Part shown: piece after piece, positions 11,350-23,007 of the stretch | Numbering within the stretch: position 1 is the stretch's first letter | How the letters are laid out: every line of letters starts with the position of its first letter | Made by a program: the position numbers and the translations under genes | The notes under the pieces: model-generated | Told to the model about the DNA's origin: nothing | The model's database searches: none | Seen by the model: the letters and a program-made list of their open reading frames with translations, nothing else | DNA from: Methyloceanibacter superfactus | GTDB taxonomy: Bacteria; Pseudomonadota; Alphaproteobacteria; Rhizobiales; Methyloligellaceae | Direction: 5' to 3' | Length of the DNA stretch: 64,000 bases | Assembly: GCF_001723305.1 (NCBI RefSeq) | Contig: NZ_LPWF01000027.1 | Span: 1 to 64,000 of the forward strand

Positions 11350-11886
11350 ATGACAAAGACCTCCCGCCTGCCTTATCGGCCTTGCGTCGGGGTGATGCTG
11401 CTCAATGCCGAGGGCCAGGCTTTTGTCGGCCGTCGCGCCAACCGCAAGGGCGCCTCGGAAGGCGAGGGCCGGTGGTGGCAAATGCCGCAAGGCGGAATGG
11501 ACAAGGGCGAAACGCCGGAGCAGGCGGCGCGGCGCGAGCTCTGGGAGGAGACCGGTGTACGACGTGCGCAGTTCATCGCCCACGCCAAGGACTGGCTCTA
11601 CTACGACCTGCCGCCCGAGCTTGTCGGTGTCGCCTGGAAGGGGCGGTATTGCGGGCAGAAGCAGATGTGGTTCGCCGCGCGCTTCGAAGGTGCGGAGAGC
11701 GAGATCGACCTGAAGCCGGATCCTGGCCACAAGGCGGAATTCGATGCGTGGCGCTGGGTGCCGGTGCGGGACCTGCCGGATCTCGTGGTCCCGTTCAAAC
11801 GAGACGTCTATACGGCGCTCGTCGCGGAGTTCGCGCCTCTTCTGGCGGGTGAGCCCGCGAAAGCTCAGCGCGACGAGGAAGCCTAG
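11350..11886 (+). CDS. rppH: RNA pyrophosphohydrolase (Nudix)
   Basis: Removes pyrophosphate from the 5' end of mRNAs to trigger decay. The ATG at 11350 gives a 178-residue protein with an intact Nudix box (GGMDKGETPEQAARRELWEE, then TG) and the RppH-specific WWQMPQGG, GVAWKGRYCGQKQMWFAARF and EFDAWRWVP segments. It begins 10 bp after the deacetylase gene. Its TAG stop (11884-11886) overlaps the stop of the oppositely oriented atpC (11883-11885). Confidence 0.95.
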   Translation: MTKTSRLPYRPCVGVMLLNAEGQAFVGRRANRKGASEGEGRWWQMPQGGMDKGETPEQAARRELWEETGVRRAQFIAHAKDWLYYDLPPELVGVAWKGRYCGQKQMWFAARFEGAESEIDLKPDPGHKAEFDAWRWVPVRDLPDLVVPFKRDVYTALVAEFAPLLAGEPAKAQRDEEA

Positions 11887-12282
11887 AGGTCGAGGGTCGC
11901 CTGGACCTGGCGCAGATGGTCGAGCTTGGTCTGGGCACGGTCCTTGCCGTCGTCAACGGCGTCGGTGACGTCATCCTCGGCATCCCGAATGGCCTGAGCC
12001 AACTGGTCGGCCTCAGGTCGTCGAGGTCGATGGCTGTCTCAGCGAGCACGGTGAGGCCGGCCGGGTTGACCTCGGCGAAGCCCGCGCGGATGAAGAAGCG
12101 CTGGCTCTTGCCGCCGGGGAAACCGATCTCGAGCAGTCCGGGACGCAAGGTGGAGAGGACCGGCGCGTGGTGCGCGAGCACGGTCATGTCGCCCTCGGCG
12201 CCGGGCACGAGCACCTGCTCCACGTCGGCGGAGACGAGAAGCCGTTCCGGCGATACCAGCTCGAATTTGAACGGGTCAGGCA

Positions 12283-12283
<1 letters not shown>
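11883..12283 (-). CDS. atpC: ATP synthase F1 epsilon subunit (frameshifted near 12018)
   Basis: Epsilon couples the F1 rotor to the c-ring and inhibits hydrolysis. The N-terminal beta sandwich is clear (MPDPFKFELVSPERLLVSAD, GDMTVLAHHAPVLSTLRPG). Near 12018 the frame breaks after AIDLDDL. Restoring one base gives ADQLAQAIRDAEDD and a helical C-terminus ending at the stop 11883-11885, for about 133 residues. Without repair the frame runs into antisense rppH, giving an implausible basic tail. It overlaps atpD by one base (TAATG) and is last in the atpHAGDC operon. Confidence 0.92.
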
Positions 12284-13782
<1,499 letters not shown>

Positions 13783-13790
13783 TTAGGTGA

Positions 13791-14677
13791 CTAGAGCGCC
13801 TCGGCGCCGGAGATGATCTCGATCAGCTCCTTGGTGATCTGGGCCTGGCGGGTGCGGTTGTAGAGCATGGTCAGCCGGTCGATCATGTCGCCGGCATTGC
13901 GGGTGGCGCTGTCCATGGCGCTCATCCGCGCGCCCTGCTCGGAGGCCGCGTTCTCAAGCAGCGCCTTGAAGATCTGCACGGCGATGTTGAGAGGCAGAAG
14001 CTCGGTGAGAATCTCGGCCTCATCCGGCTCGTATTCGTAGACGGCGCCGCCGAGATTTGCCTCGGCCGAAGGCGCCTCATCCGCGATCGAGGCCGGGATG
14101 ATCTGCTGCGCGGTCGGGACCTGGCTGATCACCGACTTGAAGCGCGAGAAGAACAGGGTGGCGACATCGAATGCGCCTTCGTCGAACAGGGCCAGCACCT
14201 TCTCAGCGACCTGCTCGGCATTCTCGAACCCGAGCTGACGGATGCCGCGGAACTCGATCGTGTCGATGATCAGCCCCTTATACTGGCGGCGGAGTTGGTC
14301 GTAGCCCTTCTTGCCGACGCAGAGGATCTTCACCTCTTTGCCTTGGCCGACGAGACGATTGATGTGCTCGCGGGCAAGCCGGACGATCGAGGAGTTGAAG
14401 GCGCCGCACAAACCGCGCTCGGAGGTGCAGACCACGAGCAGGTGAACGGCGTCGTTGCCGGTGCCGACCATCAACGGCGGCCCGCCTTCGCGGCCCTCGA
14501 GCGCCGTGGCGAGATTGGAAAGCACCGATTCCATGCGCGTCGCATAGGGCCGCGCGGCCTCGGCTGCAGTTTGCGCGCGGCGAAGCTTCGCCGCGGCCAC
14601 CATCTGCATGGCTTGGTGATTTTCTGGGTCGCCTTGACCGAGGCGATACGGTTGCGGAGCTCTTTTAGAGACGCCAT
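13791..14677 (-). CDS. atpG: ATP synthase F1 gamma subunit (frameshifted near 14612)
   Basis: Central rotor shaft of F1. The true N-terminus [20 protein letters not shown] starts at 14677. In the sequence given, the next codons read AAG CCA TGC; restoring one G gives [17 protein letters not shown] and joins the long frame to 13791. A start at the internal ATG (14609) would lose the first coiled-coil helix. The C-terminal helix [21 protein letters not shown] is typical. About 295 residues when repaired; 7 bp from atpA. Confidence 0.94.
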
Positions 14678-14684
14678 GGATTAG

Positions 14685-16213
<1,529 letters not shown>

Positions 16214-16214
<1 letters not shown>

Positions 16215-16774
16215 TAGCCAACCTCTTTCATGGCGTGCTTGAGACTATTGAGTTTGGTGCGGAGCGAGGTGTCGATCATGCGGCTGCCCACTTTGATCGT
16301 GAGACCGCCGATCAGACTGGGATCGACTCTTTGCTCCAGCATGACGTCCTTACCGAGGGCTGCCTTCAGCGCCTGCTTGATGGCGGTGACTTGCGCTTCG
16401 GTGAGGGCCGCCGCTGCGGTGACGGTGGCGCTCGTCTCGCCGCGGTGGTTCGCCAGCATGGCGCGGAAACCGCGGATCATGTCGGGTGCGGCGAACAGGC
16501 GGCGATTCTTGGAGACGAGCAGCAGAAAATTCTTGGTGAGGCCTTCGATCTTGAGCTCGTCGAGGATGGCGGCGAGCGCCCGGCCTTGCTCTTCGGCGGA
16601 GAACACGGGGCTTTTCACCAGCCGCTGCATGTCCTCGACCGCATCGAGCGCCTCGCCGAAGCGCGTCACATCGGCCTCGACCTGCTCCAGCGCCTTCTCT
16701 TCGAGGGCAAGCTCGAACAGGGCGGTCGCATAGCGGCCGGCCACGCCCGATACGATATGGTCCTCGCCTGCCAC
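16214..16774 (-). CDS. atpH: ATP synthase F1 delta subunit
   Basis: Peripheral stalk subunit joining F1 to the b subunits. I place the start at the GTG at 16774, giving a [21 protein letters not shown]-terminus (Met-initiated) and 186 residues, the normal length. The frame is open further upstream to 16954, but that part is Pro/Arg-rich and looks non-coding. C-terminal hallmark: [19 protein letters not shown]. First gene of atpHAGDC; the promoter should lie in 16775-17016, where I see no strong hexamers. Confidence 0.93.
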
Positions 16775-17016
16775 TTCGATAAACGCCTCTTGCTCAGGGG
16801 CGGGCGCAATCTTCGCGCGTCCCACCCGCGGACCCCGGAAAATGCTGGGATTTAGAGCCTCCGCGCCTGCGGGTGAAACCCCCCGAAAACGTGCCCCGGA
16901 AACCCCGCGGAGCCTGTAACACAGGGGGGAAGGGGGCGCAATATCGGGCGGCAAGACTGCGTCCTTTGTGTCCCCTGGTCCAGCACAACCAGGCCCCCAC
17001 CGCCCGCAAATGCCCC

Positions 17017-19185
17017 CTAGAGGAAGCTGTAAGGGTCAATGTCCACGGTAAGGCGGATATCGCCCTTGGCCTTCGGCGCCTGGGCCAGCCAGACCCGTAA
17101 ATAGGTCTGCAAATCCGCCTCGCGGGTGGCCTTCACCAGGAGGCGGAAGCGATAGCGCCCCCTGATGACCGATAGCGGGGCCTCGGCGGGGCCCAAAACC
17201 TGGATTTTCTCGGCTTCAGGGGCCGCGCGGGCGACCTCCCGGGCATAGGCTTCGGCCGCCTCGCGGGAGCCGGCGGTGACCAGGATGGCGGCAAGCCGCC
17301 CGAAAGGCGGCAGGCCTGCGTCCCGGCGGGCGGCGATCTCGCGGTCTAAGAACGTGTCGCGGTCGCCAGCGACCAGCGCCGCAATCACCGGATGCTCGGG
17401 CATATAGGTCTGGATCAGGCCGCGACCCTTGATGGCGTCACGGCCCGCCCGTCCCGTCACCTGGCTCAGGAGCTGGAAGGTGCGCTCGGCGGCGCGGGGG
17501 TCGCCCTGGGCGAGGCCGAGATCGGCATCGACCACGCCCACCAGCGCGAGCCCCGGGAAGTGGTGGCCCTTGGCCACGAGCTGGGTGCCGATGATGATGT
17601 CGACCTCGCGCTCTTCGATTTCGCGCAAGGTCTCGCGGAGTTCACTAATGGAAGGGGTTAGGTCGCTGGAGAGTAGCACCCGGCGCGCCTCGGGAAAATG
17701 CTCGGCCACCTCCTCGGCGATGCGCTCGACGCCGGGACCGCAAGCGACGAGGGACTCCTCGGCGCCGCAGCTCGGGCACTCGTGGGGGATGGGCATGAAC
17801 TTGCCGCAGTGATGGCATTCGAGGCGGTGGCGGAATCTGTGCTCCACGAGCCAGGCCGAGCAATTGGGGCATTCGAAGCGGAAGCCGCATTTGCGGCAGA
17901 GCGTCACCGGCGCATAGCCCCGGCGATTGAGGAACAGCAGGACCTGCTCGCCACGCTCCAGCGTCGCGGCCATCTCCTCGATCAACACCGGGGACAGCCA
18001 GTGGCGGCGCTCCGGCGGGTTCTTCCGCATGTCGACGGTCTGGATCGCTGGCAGGCTCGCCGCCTTGTAGCGGGTGCCGAGCCGGATGTGCCGGTAGCGG
18101 CCTTGGTCGGCGTTGACCAGGCTCTCGATCGACGGCGTGGCCGAGCTGAGAACCACCGGACAGTGGCCTAGATGCCCGCGCACCACGGCCATGTCGCGAG
18201 CCTGGTAGGCGACGCGATCCTCCTGCTTATAGGCCTGGTCGTGCTCCTCATCGACGACGATAAGGCCGAGATCGGGGAAGGGCAGGAACAGCGCCGAGCG
18301 GGCGCCGGCCACCAATTTTGCCTTGTTTTCCGCCACCGCGCGCCAGACGCGCCCCCGCATGGAGGGGCTCACGCCGGAATGCCATTCGGCTGGCCTGGCG
18401 CCGAAGCGCTCCTCGCAGCGGGCGAGAAACTGACCTGTCAGCGCGATCTCGGGCAGGAGCACGAGCGCCTGCTGGCCGCGCTCGAGACATTGAGCGATGG
18501 CCTCGAAATAGACTTCCGTCTTGCCGGACCCGGTGACGCCGTCGAGCAGACTGACGGCGAAACCGCCGCCGGTGTGCTTTAGCAATTCCGTCGCGGCCTC
18601 GGTTTGCTCCGGGTTGAGGGTGGCGCGCTTCCGGGCGAGATCGAGCGGCATGGCATGCCAGTCGGGCAGCGGCTCGGCAACGAGCGTGCCGGCATCGACA
18701 AGCCCGTCGATGACGCTGGGACTCACGCCGGCAGCTTCCGCCAAGCTCGACTTCACCCAGGAGAGACCGTTCTTGGCTGCTTCCAACACGCGGGCGCGGG
18801 CCGGGGTCATGCGTTCCGGCGGTGGGCCGCTAAGCCGCACGCCGTAGCGCGGCGCGGGCGGCTCGAATGCCGAGCGGGCACTCATCATCATGCGCAAAAC
18901 CATGCCGGGAGACGTGAGGGTGTAGTTGGAGACCCAGTCTGCGAAGTCGAGCGACACGGTCGGCAGCTTCGGCACGTCGTCGAGAATCTCGACGATCTCG
19001 CGCAGTTTCTTCCGCGCGATCTTCGGCGGTTCCTCGCCCTCGGGGCGCCGCCACACGGCGGCGATATAGTGCACGGGTCCGAGCGGCACGACCACGAATT
19101 GGCCGGGCTCCACGCGCGCGCCGTCGGGCACCAGATAATCGTAAGGGGCTGGCAGGGCGAGCGGCAGCAGGACGGGAACCGTCAC
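17017..19185 (-). CDS. priA: Primosomal protein N' (replication restart helicase PriA)
   Basis: Superfamily 2 helicase that reloads the replisome at stalled forks. The 722-residue protein has an N-terminal 3'-end binding domain, then Walker A GVTGSGKTEVYFEAIA, DEEH in VVDEEHDQAYKQED, SSATPSIES, and the zinc-binding insertion with paired cysteines (CRKCGFRFECPNC and ECHHCGKF...HECPSCG). The helicase C-lobe follows, with GTQLVAKGHHFPGLALVG and QVTGRAGRD. It sits upstream of atpHAGDC, a conserved adjacency in this order. Confidence 0.97.
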   Translation of the reverse strand: MTVPVLLPLALPAPYDYLVPDGARVEPGQFVVVPLGPVHYIAAVWRRPEGEEPPKIARKKLREIVEILDDVPKLPTVSLDFADWVSNYTLTSPGMVLRMMMSARSAFEPPAPRYGVRLSGPPPERMTPARARVLEAAKNGLSWVKSSLAEAAGVSPSVIDGLVDAGTLVAEPLPDWHAMPLDLARKRATLNPEQTEAATELLKHTGGGFAVSLLDGVTGSGKTEVYFEAIAQCLERGQQALVLLPEIALTGQFLARCEERFGARPAEWHSGVSPSMRGRVWRAVAENKAKLVAGARSALFLPFPDLGLIVVDEEHDQAYKQEDRVAYQARDMAVVRGHLGHCPVVLSSATPSIESLVNADQGRYRHIRLGTRYKAASLPAIQTVDMRKNPPERRHWLSPVLIEEMAATLERGEQVLLFLNRRGYAPVTLCRKCGFRFECPNCSAWLVEHRFRHRLECHHCGKFMPIPHECPSCGAEESLVACGPGVERIAEEVAEHFPEARRVLLSSDLTPSISELRETLREIEEREVDIIIGTQLVAKGHHFPGLALVGVVDADLGLAQGDPRAAERTFQLLSQVTGRAGRDAIKGRGLIQTYMPEHPVIAALVAGDRDTFLDREIAARRDAGLPPFGRLAAILVTAGSREAAEAYAREVARAAPEAEKIQVLGPAEAPLSVIRGRYRFRLLVKATREADLQTYLRVWLAQAPKAKGDIRLTVDIDPYSFL

Positions 19186-19255
19186 AGGCGCGGTCTCGAT
19201 CGCTTCGCGCTTTTCGGGACTGGTCTTCGTCTTGGCCAGGGCGTACTCGTTTAAG

Positions 19256-19271
19256 TTAAGCGGCGGTTAAC
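19256..19271. promoter_or_regulatory. CtrA-type box TTAA-N7-TTAAC between priA and xerC
   Basis: TTAA (19256-19259), exactly seven bases, then TTAAC (19267-19271); another TTAA lies just before at 19251-19254. This is the full-length consensus of the alphaproteobacterial cell-cycle regulator CtrA. It sits in the 133-bp divergent region, 48 bp before the xerC start and about 70 bp before the priA start, so it could act on either gene. Recognition is by motif only; in a GC-rich genome such an exact match is unlikely by chance. Confidence 0.55.
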
Positions 19272-19318
19272 GACTCACCGACCCATAGTAGCCGCTCGGG
19301 CGCAAAGTCGAGGGGTGG

Positions 19319-20299
19319 ATGGCAGCCAAGTCTAAATCCGCGGCAAGATCCCAGGTAAAAGCACAAGCGCTGAGGGCCGCGCCGGACGTGGACCGCGCGG
19401 TCAATGCCTGGTTCGTCTATCTCATGACCGAGCGCCAGCTCGCTGCCCATACGGTCGAAGCCTACCGGCGCGACCTCGGTCAGTTCTTGTCCTTCCTTGC
19501 CGGTCACTTCGATCGCCAGCCCGATCTCAAGCTGCTGCTCTCGCTCACGGCACGCGACGTGCGCTCCTTCCTCGCCATGCGCCGGGCCAAGGACGTGGGC
19601 AGCCGCAGCCTGGCGCGGACGCTGAGTGCGCTGCGCATGTTCTACCGCTTTCTCGAACGGCGGGGGCTCGGCAAGAACGACGCCATCCGCGCTGTCTCGC
19701 TGCCGAAGCTGCCGCACTCGGTGCCGAAGCCGCTCACTGCATCGAAAGCCACGGCGTTGGTCAACGGTGCGGACGTCGCGGCGCCGGACGCACCGGAATG
19801 GATCTTGGCGCGCGACACCGCCGTGCTGACGCTGCTCTACGGGTCGGGCCTGCGCATTTCCGAGGCTTTGTCCCTCCGCGCGAAAGAGGCGCCGGTCAAG
19901 GGCCGCGACATGTTGCGGGTGACGGGCAAGGGCAGCAAGACTCGCGTGGTGCCGGTGCTGCCGGTGACGCGCCAAGCCATCGAGCATTATCTGAAGCTTT
20001 GTCCGGCCAAGCTCGGCCCCGACGACCCGCTGTTCATCGGCGCGCGCGGCAAGCAGCTCTCGCCCCGCATCATCCAACTGCGCATGGCCCGCGCCCGCGC
20101 GGCGCTCGGCTTGCCGGAGACGGCGACCCCGCACGCGCTGCGCCACTCCTTCGCCACGCATCTGCTTGGCGCCGGGGCGGATTTGCGCGCGATCCAGGAA
20201 TTGCTGGGTCATGCCAGCCTGTCGACCACGCAAGGCTATACCGAGGTCGACCGGGCGCATCTGCTCAAGACCTATGAGGCTGCGCACCCGCGGGCCTGA
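19319..20299 (+). CDS. xerC: Site-specific tyrosine recombinase XerC
   Basis: XerC/XerD resolve chromosome dimers at dif near the division septum. The 326-residue protein has an N-terminal SAM-like DNA-binding domain (VNAWFVYLMTERQLAAHTVE, AYRRDLGQF) and a catalytic domain with the R-H-R-H-Y set: YGSGLRISEALSL (Arg), TPHALRHSFATHLL (His, Arg), LGHASLSTTQGYTEV (His, nucleophile Tyr). The first ~20 residues are Lys/Ala-rich. XerC rather than XerD is assigned from its usual neighbourhood near lpdA and priA. A CtrA-type box lies upstream. Confidence 0.9.
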   Translation: MAAKSKSAARSQVKAQALRAAPDVDRAVNAWFVYLMTERQLAAHTVEAYRRDLGQFLSFLAGHFDRQPDLKLLLSLTARDVRSFLAMRRAKDVGSRSLARTLSALRMFYRFLERRGLGKNDAIRAVSLPKLPHSVPKPLTASKATALVNGADVAAPDAPEWILARDTAVLTLLYGSGLRISEALSLRAKEAPVKGRDMLRVTGKGSKTRVVPVLPVTRQAIEHYLKLCPAKLGPDDPLFIGARGKQLSPRIIQLRMARARAALGLPETATPHALRHSFATHLLGAGADLRAIQELLGHASLSTTQGYTEVDRAHLLKTYEAAHPRA

Positions 20300-20356
20300 G
20301 CACATCTTCCTTTTTGCATTTTTCGCGGATTTCCGAGCCTGCGTCCGCCTTGGCCA

Positions 20357-20385
20357 TTGTAATACTGACCGGTCAGTCATAAATT
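20357..20385 (+). promoter_or_regulatory. TetR-family promoter/operator with perfect 14-bp palindrome
   Basis: A -35-like TTGTAA (20357-20362) and -10-like TAAATT (20380-20385) are spaced by 17 bp. The spacer contains the perfect palindrome ACTGACCGGTCAGT (20364-20377), a classic TetR-family half-site arrangement. It lies 38 bp before the TetR gene, so binding would block RNA polymerase and autoregulate the whole exporter operon. Confidence 0.7.
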
Positions 20386-20414
20386 GGGGACAGCCGCCGC
20401 GAGAGGTTCAAGCC

Positions 20415-21089
20415 ATGTCCAAGACACAGCCGAAGTCAGAGCTTAAGGGGCCCGACCGCAGCGCGCGCAAACGCGTGCGGAAGGACGATCGCCCGCAAGA
20501 GATCGTGGCGGCCGCTTTCGAGGAGTTCGCCTCCCATGGCTATGCCGGAACGCGGCTCGAGGACGTGGCCGCCCGCGCCAAGGTCTCAAAGGGCCTGCCC
20601 TATCTCTACTTCAAGACCAAGGAAGAGCTGTTCAAGGCGGTGGTGCGTAGCGTCATCACCTCGCATTTCGACACGATCCGCAATGAGATGGAGAGCACGA
20701 CGCTCTCCGTCGAAGATTTCCTCAAAGGGCCGTTCCTAAAATTCGTGCAGGAGCTGGTGTGCTCGCGGCGCGTGCTCATCGTGCGGCTGCTGATCGCCGA
20801 AGGCCACAAGCATCCCGAGCTCACCGCCTTCTATTTCGACAACGTCGTCGCACGCGGGCTCGAGACCCTGCGGGCCTTGATCGATCGCGGTGTCGCGCGC
20901 GGCGAGTTTCGCGAGACGGCCTTGCGCGATTATCCGCAACTCCTCATCGCGCCGATGCTCATGGCCGTCATCTGGCGCGCGCTGTTCGAGCATCATCACC
21001 ATCTCGACACCGATGCGTTGCTGAAGACACATATCGACCTCATGGTGGACGCCGTCCGTGCGCCGCAAAGCAAGGGCGACGTGTCATGA
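20415..21089 (+). CDS. TetR/AcrR-family transcriptional repressor of the adjacent exporter operon
   Basis: This 224-residue protein has a basic N-terminal ~30 residues, then the TetR DNA-binding domain (PQEIVAAAFEEFASHGYAGT, RLEDVAARAKVSKGLPYLYF) and a C-terminal ligand and dimerisation part including a QELVCSRRVLIVRLLIAEG helix. The start at 20415 follows an AGAGG-like site and the palindromic operator at 20364-20377. Its stop overlaps the next gene by four bases (ATGA). Most likely it senses a compound exported by the HlyD-ABC proteins downstream; the ligand is unknown. Confidence 0.92.
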   Translation: MSKTQPKSELKGPDRSARKRVRKDDRPQEIVAAAFEEFASHGYAGTRLEDVAARAKVSKGLPYLYFKTKEELFKAVVRSVITSHFDTIRNEMESTTLSVEDFLKGPFLKFVQELVCSRRVLIVRLLIAEGHKHPELTAFYFDNVVARGLETLRALIDRGVARGEFRETALRDYPQLLIAPMLMAVIWRALFEHHHHLDTDALLKTHIDLMVDAVRAPQSKGDVS

Positions 21090-22081
21090 AACGGACCGCT
21101 CTCCTTCTCATCGGTCTCATCGTGGTGACGGCGATCGGGCTCATCCTGTTCACCTATCCGGCCAACAAGGGCGCCGAGGTGCCCGGCTATATGGAAGCCG
21201 ATCTCGTCCTGGTGGGCTCAGAGCAGGGCGGCCGCATCGCCACCCTGTCCGTCAAGGAAGGCGACTCGGTCACGACCGGCGATGCCATCTTCACCCTCGA
21301 GAGTTCCGAGCAGGAAGCGGCGGTCGCCGCGGCCAAGTCGCGGCGCGACGAGGCGCAAGCCCGACTGGCCGATGCCAAGGCCGAGATCCAGCGGCCGCGG
21401 GAGATTGAGGTCCTGCAGGCGGCGCTCACGCGCGCGCGCGCCATGCTCAAGCAGTCCAGCCTGAATCTCGACCGGGTCCAGACCCTCTACGACAAAGGTT
21501 GGGTATCCAAGGCACAGCTCGACGAGGCGGTGGCGCAGCATGACAGCAACCAGGCCGCTGTCGCGGAAGCGGAGCGGCGTATTTCCGCCGGACAACTTCC
21601 AGGCCGTTCAGGCGTGATCGAGGCGGCCGTTGCTGCTGTCGCGGAGGCAAGCCACGCGCTGGAGGAGGCGAAGAAGAATCTCGCCAAGCGTGAGGTCTTC
21701 GCCCCTGCGGGCGGCACCATCGAGGAGGTCTATTTCCGCCCCGGAGAAGTGGTTGTGGCCGGTCAAGGCGTGGTGGCGCTGTTGCCGCCGGCCAATCTCA
21801 AGGTGCGCTTCTTCGTGGACGAGCCGGAGAGGGCCAAGCTCCATGTCGGCCAGACCGTCAAAGTCTCGTGCGACGGCTGTCCGCCGGGTTTGACCGCCGC
21901 GATCAACTTCATCGCCCGCGATGCCGAGTTCACGCCACCCGTCATTTTCTCCGAGGAGCAACGGAAGAAACTCGTCTTCCTCGTCGAAGCGCGGCCCGAC
22001 GCCAAAGCCGCCGCGCTGACGGCGGGGCAGCCGGTCACGGTGAGCCTTGCGACCGAGGCGGAGAAAGTCGTGCGGCGATGA
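21086..22081 (+). CDS. HlyD-family periplasmic adaptor (membrane fusion protein)
   Basis: The protein has 331 residues with one N-terminal membrane helix (LLLIGLIVVTAIGLILFTYP). A split biotinyl-lipoyl domain (VLVGSEQGGRIATLSVKEGD and APAGGTIEEVYFRPGEVVV) flanks an alpha-helical hairpin of about 130 residues. This layout links an inner-membrane ABC-2 exporter to an outer-membrane channel, as in the YhiI/YbhG type. TolC (58985-60454) is a candidate partner in the same window. It overlaps both neighbours by four bases, so it is strictly cotranscribed. Confidence 0.92.
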   Translation: MKRTALLLIGLIVVTAIGLILFTYPANKGAEVPGYMEADLVLVGSEQGGRIATLSVKEGDSVTTGDAIFTLESSEQEAAVAAAKSRRDEAQARLADAKAEIQRPREIEVLQAALTRARAMLKQSSLNLDRVQTLYDKGWVSKAQLDEAVAQHDSNQAAVAEAERRISAGQLPGRSGVIEAAVAAVAEASHALEEAKKNLAKREVFAPAGGTIEEVYFRPGEVVVAGQGVVALLPPANLKVRFFVDEPERAKLHVGQTVKVSCDGCPPGLTAAINFIARDAEFTPPVIFSEEQRKKLVFLVEARPDAKAAALTAGQPVTVSLATEAEKVVRR

Positions 22082-23007
22082 AGGAAATTGCCATCGACGT
22101 GCACGGCCTGACAAAAAGCTTTGGCAGCCGTGTTGTGGTGCGCGACTTGAGCCTCAAGGTGCCGAAGGGCGAAATCTATGGCTTTCTCGGGCCGAACGGC
22201 AGCGGCAAGACCACGACCTTGCGCATGCTGTGCGGGCTGCTGACGCCGGACGCGGGCGATGGGACCTGTCTCGGCTACGACATCCTGACCCAGCAGGAAG
22301 AGATCAAGCGTCATGTCGGCTACATGACGCAGCGCTTCAGCCTCTATGCCGATCTGTCGATCCGCGAGAATCTGGAGTTCGTGGCGCGCGTCTATGGCGT
22401 GGCGAATCCGCGGCGGGCGGCGAAGGCGGCGATCGACCGCCTCGGGCTGTCGGGCCGCGCCGAGCAGCTCGCGGGCGAATTGTCGGGCGGCTGGAAGCAG
22501 CGGCTGGCGCTCGGCGCCTGCATCCTGCCGAACCCGAAGCTCCTTCTCCTCGACGAGCCGACCGCCGGCGTCGACCCCAAGGCGCGGCGCGAGTTCTGGG
22601 ACGAGATCCACGGGCTCGCGGCGGATGGCATCACCGTGCTCGTTTCCACCCATTACATGGACGAGGCGGAGCGCTGCCACGAGCTGGCCTATATCGCCTT
22701 CGGCGAGTTGCTGGCGAAGGGCACCGCCGCCCAGGTCGTTGGGCAGTCTGGCCTCAGCACGTGGATCGTGTCGGGGCCGAATCTGCACGGCCTCGCCATC
22801 GAACTTCGAAATCGCGATGGCATCGACATGGTCGCCCCGTTCGGGGCCGAGCTGCATGTGTCGGGCCGCGACAGCCGCGCTCTCGATGCCGCCGTCGAAG
22901 CGGCAAAGAAGGAAGACGGCAGCCATCGCTGGACGCGGGGCGAGCCCAGCCTCGAGGACGTCTTCATCCTTCTCATGGACAGCGTGAAGGATAATTTCGC
23001 AGCATGA
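22078..23007 (+). CDS. ABC exporter ATP-binding protein
   Basis: The 309-residue cytoplasmic ATPase carries Walker A GPNGSGKTTTLRMLCGLL, a Q-loop near GYMTQRFSLY, signature ELSGGWKQRLALG (LSGGW rather than LSGGQ, frequent in this subfamily), Walker B LLLLDEPTAGVD, and H-loop VLVSTHYMDEAERC. It pairs with the ABC-2 permease immediately downstream (four-base overlap). The C-terminal ~80 residues form the accessory domain typical of YbhF-like half transporters, although only one nucleotide-binding domain is present here. Confidence 0.94.
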   Translation: MKEIAIDVHGLTKSFGSRVVVRDLSLKVPKGEIYGFLGPNGSGKTTTLRMLCGLLTPDAGDGTCLGYDILTQQEEIKRHVGYMTQRFSLYADLSIRENLEFVARVYGVANPRRAAKAAIDRLGLSGRAEQLAGELSGGWKQRLALGACILPNPKLLLLDEPTAGVDPKARREFWDEIHGLAADGITVLVSTHYMDEAERCHELAYIAFGELLAKGTAAQVVGQSGLSTWIVSGPNLHGLAIELRNRDGIDMVAPFGAELHVSGRDSRALDAAVEAAKKEDGSHRWTRGEPSLEDVFILLMDSVKDNFAA

